Below are positions 8,531-15,449 of a DNA stretch of 64,000 nucleotides, one piece after another. Source of the DNA: Desulfobacterales bacterium HSG16. GTDB taxonomy: Bacteria; Desulfobacterota; Desulfobacteria; Desulfobacterales; HSG16. The notes beneath the pieces were generated by a model, which was given only the letters and a program-made list of their open reading frames with translations, did no database searches and was not told where the DNA came from. The stretch spans positions 1-64,000 of the forward strand of contig JAUCGE010000005.1 of assembly GCA_030377965.1 (NCBI GenBank). Reading direction: 5' to 3'. How positions within the stretch are numbered: position 1 is the first letter of the stretch; every line of letters starts with the position of its first letter. A program made the position numbers and the translations under genes.

Positions 8531-9825
8531 AGGATTACGAGACAGCGAAGAAGCTTTATGATGATCTGAAGGATGGCGGGGTTACACCTTGGATTGATAA
8601 GGTTGATCTATTGCCTGGTCAAAGATGGAAGCCAGCCATTACCAAAGCCATAAAGCAATCTCGGTTTTTCTTAGCCCTTCTGTCTTCTCGTTCAGTCTCA
8701 GAAAAAGGTTTTTTCCATGCGGAGCTAAAGAAGGCTCTTGAAGTCTTTGACGAGTTCTCGGAAGAAGAGATTTTTCTTATTCCCCTGTTGATCGATGATT
8801 GTGAAATCCCTGAAAGACTGGAGCATATCAATTGTGTCGAACTGTTTCCAGATTATGATAAAACTGTGAGCAGCATTCTTCGTGTTCTCCAGGCGGATCA
8901 GAAGGTTGAAGCATCGAAACCGGTTCCTGAAAAGCCGAAGCAGGCCAGCAAGCCGGAAGCCAGCCAAGCCGATCCATCGAAAGTCTCGACAAACACAGCC
9001 CAGGGCAATACCCTGCAAGGTGTTATCCAAGCAGGAACTGTTCAGCAGGTGGTGCAGCACTTTCATGGAACGGCAGCGCCTGACTCCGATGATGCAAAGG
9101 CTGTTCCAGAGAAGCCGAGACCTGACAAAAAGCCGGTCGATCAACCAACCTTTGATCAGTCAAAGGAGAAAGAAGAATCGGTCATTGAGACAATCCCTGA
9201 CGATGCCGATCACCAGAAGTCTTCTATCTCAGCCCCAGTACAGGTTGAGAAAAACTGGCGCTCTACTCTCTTAATCTTGATCAGTACATTGGTTATTCTT
9301 GGTTTGGTCTGGTGGAAAATGCCTGGATCTGATGGAAGAGGTGAGAGGAACACTACAACTACGAAGCCAAAATCAGTAACAACCTCTACCATGCCCGGGG
9401 TAAAACCAGAGGCAAAAGAAATAGTCCGTGATGGGCATTTCATCGCCTATGATGATGGTACGGTGCTGGATGAGAAAACCGGGCTGATGTGGGCTGTGGA
9501 GGATAACGGGCAGGACATCGACTGGAAGAACGCAAAGCTGTATTGCGAGGAGTATCAGGGCGGTGGCTATTCCGACTGGAGACTGCCGACTATCAAGGAA
9601 CTGAAAGGGCTTTATGATAGAAACAAAAGCTACCCGATGGATTGTGTAACAGCTTACGAGGTGCATTTAACTCGACTTATACATGTTTCATGCTGGAGGG
9701 TATGGTCATCGAAAACAAGTGGTTCGTCCGCTGCCTTCTTCGGTTTCTTTAACGGCAACGAGTACCAGTTTGCTCAGTCGAGTTCCGGCTACTTCCGGGT
9801 TTTGCCGGTGCGCGCAGGCAATTGA
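8491..9825 (+). CDS. TIR-domain transmembrane protein with DUF1566 domain
   Basis: A 444-residue protein with domains in this order. TIR (about 4-128): starts KVFISYAGEDYETAKKL, contains WIDKVDLLPGQRW, and has a candidate catalytic glutamate at 78 in FFHAELKKAL. A Lys/Pro-rich linker follows. The shared motif QGNTLQGVIQAGTVQQVVQHF is at 171-191. One membrane helix lies at about 260-276. The DUF1566 domain (about 312-444) has TGLMWA, SDWRLPTIKEL and the end motif RVLPVRAGN. TIR domains of this type often cleave NAD+ when oligomerised. The layout predicts a cytoplasmic TIR and an external lectin-like sensor. The C-terminal codons show a hypermutation-like pattern against the kinase gene. The ligand is unknown. 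Confidence 0.88.
   Translation: MADDVKVFISYAGEDYETAKKLYDDLKDGGVTPWIDKVDLLPGQRWKPAITKAIKQSRFFLALLSSRSVSEKGFFHAELKKALEVFDEFSEEEIFLIPLLIDDCEIPERLEHINCVELFPDYDKTVSSILRVLQADQKVEASKPVPEKPKQASKPEASQADPSKVSTNTAQGNTLQGVIQAGTVQQVVQHFHGTAAPDSDDAKAVPEKPRPDKKPVDQPTFDQSKEKEESVIETIPDDADHQKSSISAPVQVEKNWRSTLLILISTLVILGLVWWKMPGSDGRGERNTTTTKPKSVTTSTMPGVKPEAKEIVRDGHFIAYDDGTVLDEKTGLMWAVEDNGQDIDWKNAKLYCEEYQGGGYSDWRLPTIKELKGLYDRNKSYPMDCVTAYEVHLTRLIHVSCWRVWSSKTSGSSAAFFGFFNGNEYQFAQSSSGYFRVLPVRAGN
9736..9795 (+). other. candidate DGR variable region in the TIR protein
   Basis: Codons 416-435. Aligned with 12937-12996 in the kinase gene, ten of twenty codons differ. All 15 base differences are at positions 1 or 2 and every changed codon keeps the same T or C at position 3. 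Twelve of the 15 sites have A in one of the copies. The conserved GTTTTGCCGGTGCGC follows directly, where an initiation-of-mutagenic-homing site would be expected. Confidence 0.7.
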
Positions 9826-9832
9826 ACCTTTG

Positions 9833-9999
9833 GCGCTATAGAGCTAAATCGCTATAGATCTTTAACGTTAAGAGTTTTCAAGTCTGCCCTGGGCGGTTCT
9901 CCTGCTCCTATTAGCAAAGAAATTGCTGATGCTCAAATGTACGGTATTATTGGCTTGCTGGCTGCGGCTTGTACTGGCATGGGTGATCCGAACACCGCC
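9833..9999. repeat. repeat R2 copy b
   Basis: Second copy of the R2 block (first at 7645-7821), directly after the TIR gene. It again starts with GCGCTATAGAGC, keeps TGCCCTGGGCGGTTCTCCTG, and ends at ATCCGAACACCGCC. The two copies are clearly homologous but have diverged, so this duplication is older than the DUF1566 C-terminal one. Confidence 0.75.
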
Positions 10000-10002
10000 T
10001 GT

Positions 10003-10098
10003 TGTGATAACGGAAAATTGCCCCACCTTCCGGTACAAGAAAGGTGATAGCTTGGCAGGTTCCGAACCACCGCCACTTCCGACGATGCTCCTTGCTCC
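10003..10098. repeat. repeat R1 copy c
   Basis: Third copy of the leader repeat, from GATAACGGAAAATTG through CCGGTACAAGAAAGGTGATA to GATGCTCCTTGCTCC. It stops at a junction with R3 copy b (10117), so the leader here is a mosaic of two module ends. Confidence 0.75.
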
Positions 10099-10116
10099 GT
10101 AAGACTTCCCGTGATA

Positions 10117-10230
10117 GAAAGGCGAAACCGCTCCCGGACGCGAACCAGAAGCGGTTTCAAGGACATAAACAAACAAGGAGAGCGTACTGTAAATGGCGGA
10201 TGATGTCAAAGTGTTCATCTCGTATGCAGG
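10117..10230 (+). repeat. repeat R3 copy b
   Basis: Second copy of the hairpin leader and TIR gene start (first at 8413-8530). The hairpin arms are at 10124-10132 and 10150-10158, followed by a good ribosome-binding site (AAGGAG near 10175). Similarity ends after the 13th codon of the TIR frame. Confidence 0.8.
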
Positions 10231-10252
10231 CAAGAAAGCCGCTGCGAGATGA
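10193..10252 (+). pseudogene. 19-codon TIR gene stub, coupled to the kinase start
   Basis: The stub encodes MADDVKVFISYAGKKAAAR. Its first 13 residues are identical to the start of the TIR protein at 8491, and the rest is missing. Its stop codon overlaps the kinase start as ATGA (10249-10252). It keeps the ribosome-binding site of the TIR gene, so it may now act as a leader peptide that delivers ribosomes to the kinase gene by termination-reinitiation. Confidence 0.8.
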
Positions 10253-13026
10253 TCGAACCCGGAAAAGAGATTTTCAAGGATTACATCCTGAAAAAACATA
10301 TAGGAGAAGGAGGCTTTGGCCGGGTTTACCTCGTAAAGAGCAAGATCGGCAAGGCTTTTGCTCTGAAGATCCTGTTCAAAGGCGCAGTCGGGGAGAAGCG
10401 AGGGGTTGAATCGGTAATCAAAATCCGCTCCAACCGCTTGGTCAACGTGCTGGATTTCGGAGAAACGGTTGATGGTGATTTCTGCGTTCTCATGGAGTAT
10501 GTGCGAGATACTTTTGCCCCGGTACTGGAAAAGAAGCTGGAAGAGAAAACCGCCCGTCATTATTTCCGGGAAATCCTTGAAGGGCTGAAGGTACTTGAGA
10601 AGAACAACATTATCCACAGAGACATCAAGCCATCCAACCTTTTCATCCACGAACAGCTTGTGAAAATCGGGGATTTCGGAACTGCCAAGTACACCTCTGG
10701 GGAAACCTCTACAAAGACAAGGCTGTTGGGTACGATCAAGTATTGCGCTCCAGAATGCTTTCAAAACTATTTTGCTTTTTCCGTGGATCAATGGGCTGCC
10801 AGCGTTATCTTTTACCGCATGTTGACCGGCAAATTTCCTTTTGAAGGTGATAATTACGCTGCTATCATGGGTGCTTTGATGATGAAAGCCCCGGATCTTT
10901 CCATCGTTCCTGAAAAATATGTGCCTTTCTTCCAACTATGCTTTGAGAAAGAAACAGGGAATCGCTTTTCCGATACCCAGGAGATGATCCGGGCATTTGA
11001 TAAAACTGAGTCTGTTCAGCAGAACATTCAGGAATACGAAACCCGCATCAAGGTCTTGGAAGGCCAGCTTGAGCAAGCCAAGGAGCAATTAGACAAGCCC
11101 CGAATCCAAGGTGATTATATCAAGATCGAAGGTGGAAGAGACGTATCTTTAGCCAAAGACCAGGCTGAAATTGCGATTGCCGATTCCAGCCTTGAGATAG
11201 CAGAACTGAGGAAGGAGATAGAACGGCTCAAAGCACAGAACAATGGTCAAGCCGGAAAGACAGTAGCCCAGGGTAACAATCTGCAAGGGGTTATCCAGGC
11301 AGGAACTGTTCAGAAGGTCGAGCAGCACTTTCATGCAGCACCTGGTTCCGATGGAGCAAAGGTTGTTCCAGAGAAGCAGAAAGAAAGAACTCCTGATAAA
11401 GCCAAACCAGTCAAGAAGCCGGTTGCAAAAAAGCCAGAGTCCGAAGCTCCGCCAGCGGAAACGAAGCCGGTCACTGAATCCAACGCCCAGGAGATTGAGA
11501 GAGACGGCAGTCGGTTTATCGCCAAAAATGATGGAACTGTATCAGATACAAAGACTGGGCTGATGTGGGCTGCAAAAGATAATGGGTATCCTATCAATTG
11601 GCAAGATGCAAAAAAATATTGTAAGGCATATCGTGGAGACAACGAGTATTCGAATTGGAGGCTGCCGACGATTAGGGAGCTGGAAGAGCTTTATAAAGCA
11701 AAAACCAAATCGATTAAACTAACCAGTCCACATCAATGGATATGGTCATCAGAAATTAAAAAAGACGGCTCCCTCGCCGCTCGCTTCACTTTTATGATGG
11801 GTGGATGTTACTGGGATGATTGTCCGGATTACTCCACCAGTAGACGGGTTTTGCCGGTGCGTGGGGGCAATTTAAAGATGTCGGTCGATGAACAGAAAAC
11901 TCTAACACCAGACAGCCTGAAACCGATCAAAAAGCCAGTTTCCAAAGGGCCATTGGTCAAAGCCTCGCCAGCGGAAACGAAGCCTGTCTCAGAATCGAAA
12001 GCCCACGAGATCAAGAGAGACGGAAGATTCATCGCCTATAATAACGGTACGGTGCTGGATGAGAACACTGGGCTTATGTGGGCGGAGAAGGATAACGGGA
12101 AAGACATCAAATGGAAGGATGCAAAACGGTATTGCGAGAGTTATCGCGGGGGTGAGCATTCGGACTGGAGGCTGCCAACTCTTGACGAATTGGAATGGCT
12201 TTATGTAGCAAAAATCAAGTTGATTAAGATAACCAGAGTGTTTTTTGTATGGAAATGGGTATGGTCTTCCGAATTTAAAGAAACCAAGGATGGTTCCCGT
12301 GTAGCTTACTTCACTTTTGGAACTGGCGGCAGGTACTGGCTTCATCCAGACGACTACAACCGTAGCGTTTTGCCAGTGCGCGAGGGGAATTTTAAAAAAA
12401 AGGTCGATCAACCAACCCCTGATAAGCCTAAGAAGGTCAAGGAAAAACTGAATTCTTTTGGCTCAGGGTCAATAAGTGGTAAAAAAAATCGGCTTCGAGT
12501 TCTCTCTATCTTAATCAGTATATTGGTTGTTCTTGGTCTGGTCTGGTGGAAAATGCCTAAAATTGATGAAGAGAAGCCAATCACTATCACTAAGAAGCCA
12601 AAATCAGTAACAACCTCTACCATGCCCGGGGTAAAACCAGGGGTAAAAGAAATAGTCCGTGATGGGCATTTCATCGCCTATGATGATGGTACGGTGCTGG
12701 ATGAGAAAACCGGGCTGATGTGGGCTGTGGAGGATAACGGGCAGGACATCGACTGGAAGAACGCAAAGCTGTATTGCGAGGAGTATCAGGGCGGTGGCTA
12801 TTCCGACTGGAGACTGCCGACTATCAAGGATCTGAAAGGACTTTATGATGCTGGTATAAGAAAACCTCAAGAAGGAATAATCAGTATTTCTGGCTGGGGA
12901 GTATGGTCATCAGAAACAAGTGGTTCGTCCGCTGCCTACTTCAATTTCGATGACGGCAACGAGTACCAGAGTACTCAGTCGGATTCCAACGACTACCGTG
13001 TTTTGCCGGTGCGCGGGCGCAATTGA
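10249..13026 (+). CDS. Ser/Thr protein kinase with RHIM-like motif and three DUF1566 domains
   Basis: A 925-residue protein. The kinase domain (about 10-270) looks active: Gly loop GEGGFG 19-24, Lys40, HRD 123-125, DFG 142-144, APE 167-169. A coiled coil spans about 270-335. The shared motif GNNLQGVIQAGTVQKVEQHF is at 342-361. DUF1566 copies 1 (about 415-541) and 2 (about 588-714) come before a single membrane helix (749-768); copy 3 (about 802-925) follows it. Only copy 3 should therefore be external, and copies 1 and 2 cytoplasmic. Copy 3 is nearly identical in DNA to the TIR protein's domain except in the candidate variable region. The start overlaps the stop of the TIR stub. It is probably a receptor kinase for the same signalling route; targets unknown. 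Confidence 0.88.
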   Translation: MIEPGKEIFKDYILKKHIGEGGFGRVYLVKSKIGKAFALKILFKGAVGEKRGVESVIKIRSNRLVNVLDFGETVDGDFCVLMEYVRDTFAPVLEKKLEEKTARHYFREILEGLKVLEKNNIIHRDIKPSNLFIHEQLVKIGDFGTAKYTSGETSTKTRLLGTIKYCAPECFQNYFAFSVDQWAASVIFYRMLTGKFPFEGDNYAAIMGALMMKAPDLSIVPEKYVPFFQLCFEKETGNRFSDTQEMIRAFDKTESVQQNIQEYETRIKVLEGQLEQAKEQLDKPRIQGDYIKIEGGRDVSLAKDQAEIAIADSSLEIAELRKEIERLKAQNNGQAGKTVAQGNNLQGVIQAGTVQKVEQHFHAAPGSDGAKVVPEKQKERTPDKAKPVKKPVAKKPESEAPPAETKPVTESNAQEIERDGSRFIAKNDGTVSDTKTGLMWAAKDNGYPINWQDAKKYCKAYRGDNEYSNWRLPTIRELEELYKAKTKSIKLTSPHQWIWSSEIKKDGSLAARFTFMMGGCYWDDCPDYSTSRRVLPVRGGNLKMSVDEQKTLTPDSLKPIKKPVSKGPLVKASPAETKPVSESKAHEIKRDGRFIAYNNGTVLDENTGLMWAEKDNGKDIKWKDAKRYCESYRGGEHSDWRLPTLDELEWLYVAKIKLIKITRVFFVWKWVWSSEFKETKDGSRVAYFTFGTGGRYWLHPDDYNRSVLPVREGNFKKKVDQPTPDKPKKVKEKLNSFGSGSISGKKNRLRVLSILISILVVLGLVWWKMPKIDEEKPITITKKPKSVTTSTMPGVKPGVKEIVRDGHFIAYDDGTVLDEKTGLMWAVEDNGQDIDWKNAKLYCEEYQGGGYSDWRLPTIKDLKGLYDAGIRKPQEGIISISGWGVWSSETSGSSAAYFNFDDGNEYQSTQSDSNDYRVLPVRGRN
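12937..12996 (+). other. candidate DGR variable region in the kinase
   Basis: Codons 897-916, the partner of 9736-9795. Changed codons read, TIR/kinase: TTC/TAC, GGT/AAT, TTT/GAT, AAC/GAC, TTT/AGT, GCT/ACT, AGT/GAT, GGC/AAC, TAC/GAC, TTC/TAC. All are NNY in both copies, as expected when AAY codons of a template are randomised at adenines. The intervening ten codons are identical. Confidence 0.7.
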
Positions 13027-13039
13027 ACATTTGATCATT

Positions 13040-13921
13040 GTGCGCCAAGCAAGCTTGGCGCTTCTTATAGGGTGAAAGTCCCAATCAAGTAAGGCTTAAC
13101 CAGCCACTTGTACCGAGTGTTGCGTGTGTGGCGGAGGTTATTGTAATTCAACAAAATTATGGAGGTGAAAAAAAAGCCGAACAAAACATGCGAAGCGTAT
13201 ACAGGGAAGCATGCAGACCACAGGGGAGACCGCACTCCCTGAAGCCTAATGCAGCCTCGTCAAAATAATTTCAAAACGGTCGGCGACAGTCTAATGACAC
13301 TGGAAGCCAATACAATGGAATCGTTAGCTCCTTTGTAAGGCTTGCCTTGGCACTGGACAGGCAAGATTCCGGAGGGGCAGTCGTGGTCATCATAGGGCGT
13401 GGTATGTATGCAGAGAAGCGGTAGAAACTTGGGATATCCCATGAATTCCCGAACAAGGAACGGCGTGCCGGTCTACCTCGGGTAGGGATGCCAAACTGAA
13501 ATGGGGGAGGTTACCGATGGTTTATGGGGAGTCGGATTGTTTCATAGTACTCCGAGGGCGGGAAAGCCGTCTACCTGGGAAAGGGGGCAACGGAATGCGT
13601 AGTTCTCAAAGGAAACATGTGCCGAACGGTGCTGGGTCGGAAAAACACATGCAAACCTCACTGGGAAGAATAGCGAACAAGGCAAACGTGAATACGAGAT
13701 GGATCTTGAAGATAATGTCAGTGATCTTGTCGAGCGTTTAAAAAGTGGACGATACCGGGCAAAACTTATCAGGAGGAAAAATATTCCAAAAAGGAATGGG
13801 AAAATTCGTCCTTTAAGGAGACCAGTCACAGAAGACAAGCTTTTGCAGACGGCATGCAGCGAGATTCTCATGGCGATCTTTGAACAGAATTTTCTACCCA
13901 ATAGTTTTGCTTACAGGAGAT
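13040..13921 (+). mobile_element. 5' fragment of a group II intron
   Basis: It begins 14 bases after the kinase stop with GTGCGCC and the domain I sequence CTTCTTATAGGGTGAAAGTC, typical of bacterial group II intron 5' ends. Structured non-coding sequence follows to about 13,600. The remains of the intron-encoded protein then run to 13,921, where intron sequence stops abruptly 7 bases before the tolC-type start codon. Domains IV (end), V and VI are absent, so it cannot splice or move. Confidence 0.85.
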
Positions 13922-13923
13922 AA
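13649..13923 (+). pseudogene. broken group II intron reverse transcriptase (N-terminal part)
   Basis: The frame starts MQTSLGRIANKA, the usual N-terminus of this class of intron-encoded proteins. It continues in another frame as REYEMDLEDNVSDLVERLK and then RAKLIRRKNIPKRNGKIRPL and ends PNSFAYRR. About 45-50 residues normally found between IANKA and REYE are missing near 13,683, with a frame change. The protein stops in RT block 1-2, before the YADD catalytic site. It has no activity. Its last codons overlap the ribosome-binding site of the following gene. Confidence 0.85.
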
Positions 13924-13927
13924 AGTA

Positions 13928-15196
13928 ATGATCAAAAGAGCAGCAATAACAATAATTTTTATCAGTTTGATACCAGCGATAGCCGTTGGAATAACCCGCA
14001 AAGGAGCAATCGATTATGCTCTGGAACATTCGGAATTTTTGAAAGTGGCAAAATCGTCTGCCGAAGTTCTGGAACATGAAGGAACACAGGCATCTGCTGT
14101 CAGTCGTCCCCAGATGAATCTGGAAGGTGGGTGGACAGAAATGGGCGATAACGCACCTGACAGCCCGATTCCCTATCTCAGTTCCCCGACCAGAAATATA
14201 TCAGCAGAAGTCAGATTGAGCCAGATGATCTGGACTGGGGGCAGGATCATAAATGGCCGAAAACTCGATAAAAATATGCACATCCAGGCGGACCTTCTTA
14301 AAAATTCGTCTGAAAGAGATATAATAAGTCAGACCAGACTGGCTTTTGATTCGGTCTTATATCGACGTGCCGCTCTTTATATTTTAATAGATCGGGTATC
14401 TCAGAGAAAGGCTGAACTTGAAGATGCAGATGATCTGAAAGAAGCAGGTGTTGTAACATCTCTGGACGTGCGCCAGGCTAAAATGAATCTGAACTTTGCT
14501 GAAGATGAGCGTCATGCCGGAAGAACCGCGTATGAAGAAGCTGTCATAAATTTCAACCTTATTATCGGAAAACCGCTGAACCAGAAAGCTTTGAATCCGA
14601 ATGGAAATCTGAAAAAAATATCAAAACTGGAAAATGTTCTGTATCGTCTGGATAAGGCTGCTGCAAAAGATGACCTTATAGATTTAAAAACAGAAAGAGC
14701 AAGAACCGAGGCCGCCCGGCTGAACTATGAAATCACCAAAGGCGAACTTTTTCCCCAGATATCTGTTTTTACATCCGGCAGGACAAATGGAGATAAAACA
14801 GATAACATGAGTGAATCCTGGAACGTAGGGGTTCAATTGAACCTCAATATCTTTGATGGTGGCCTGACTTATGCAAAAAAATCGGCTGCAAAGGCCCAGA
14901 TGATAAAAGCCAGAGAGAATCTAAAACAGACAAGAAGAGAACTTATCAGTCAAATCAAGACAATAGCCATAAATATCCGAACTCTCTCCCAGAGAATCCA
15001 GCTTCAGGAAGAGGCTGTGTCTCTGTCTGAAAAAAATTACGAAGACGCAAGAGGTCATTATCGAGCCGGAACCATCACTCTGACAAGATTCGGAGAATTC
15101 AATCTTTCCTATGCTGAAGCCCGTTTTAATCTTCTGGGTTTATATTTTCTGCAATGGGAATTGTTGACCAAAGCACAGGCTTTGCTTGAAGAATAA
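13928..15196 (+). CDS. TolC-family outer membrane channel protein
   Basis: A 422-residue protein from the ATG at 13928, which has AGGAGA 7 bases upstream; a longer frame from 13880 only adds intron sequence. A signal peptide covers about residues 1-20. The rest is the two-fold helical/beta repeat of TolC proteins, with long helices such as those around SQRKAELEDADDLKEAG and AVSLSEKNYEDARGHYRAGT. It would form the outer-membrane duct of a tripartite pump. The only nearby pump lacking a duct is the RND system at 1282-5669, so I infer that the two were one operon before the island entered between them. Its own promoter is not evident. Confidence 0.88.
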   Translation: MIKRAAITIIFISLIPAIAVGITRKGAIDYALEHSEFLKVAKSSAEVLEHEGTQASAVSRPQMNLEGGWTEMGDNAPDSPIPYLSSPTRNISAEVRLSQMIWTGGRIINGRKLDKNMHIQADLLKNSSERDIISQTRLAFDSVLYRRAALYILIDRVSQRKAELEDADDLKEAGVVTSLDVRQAKMNLNFAEDERHAGRTAYEEAVINFNLIIGKPLNQKALNPNGNLKKISKLENVLYRLDKAAAKDDLIDLKTERARTEAARLNYEITKGELFPQISVFTSGRTNGDKTDNMSESWNVGVQLNLNIFDGGLTYAKKSAAKAQMIKARENLKQTRRELISQIKTIAINIRTLSQRIQLQEEAVSLSEKNYEDARGHYRAGTITLTRFGEFNLSYAEARFNLLGLYFLQWELLTKAQALLEE

Positions 15197-15329
15197 TTCT
15201 GGTTTTATGCAGGAATACTCATCCACTAAAAAAAGCAATGGATAATATCATATCTTTAACACATAAGACTTGATTTGGGGTCTGAGTATCCTGCAAAAAA
15301 TTTTCCCGGTGTTTCCATGTGTTTGTTTG

Positions 15330-15358
15330 TTGACAATTCATGCCATTTACTATATATA
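15330..15358 (+). promoter_or_regulatory. sigma-70 type promoter of the etfBA operon
   Basis: TTGACA (15330-15335), a 17-bp spacer and TATATA (15353-15358) lie about 90 bp before etfB. This is the strongest promoter match in the 253-bp gap. Nothing else is recognised there apart from a loose inverted repeat (GCAGGAATACTCA near 15,210 and TGAGTATCCTGC near 15,283), which may end the tolC transcript. Confidence 0.65.
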
Positions 15359-15449
15359 TTCTCGTTTATAAAACGCTTAATTTAATTTTTTAAGGTGGTT
15401 ATCATCCTTTTACTTACGAAAAAATACGGATGAAAGGAAAAGTCGATAC

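Noticed and set aside
9620-9700. Divergent block between the identical part and the variable region of the two DUF1566 domains, considered part of the hypermutated region
   Set aside because: It differs in length and at all codon positions (against 12,850-12,900), so it looks like loop replacement or recombination, not A-specific mutagenesis.
9868-10935. 355-codon minus-strand frame
   Set aside because: It runs antisense through the kinase domain and repeated leader; its peptide has no domain, whereas the plus strand shows all kinase motifs.
13649-13923. Reverse transcriptase fragment considered as the DGR mutator for the variable regions
   Set aside because: Its N-terminus and RT0/RT1 segments are those of group II intron proteins, it sits in intron domain sequence, and it ends before the catalytic site.
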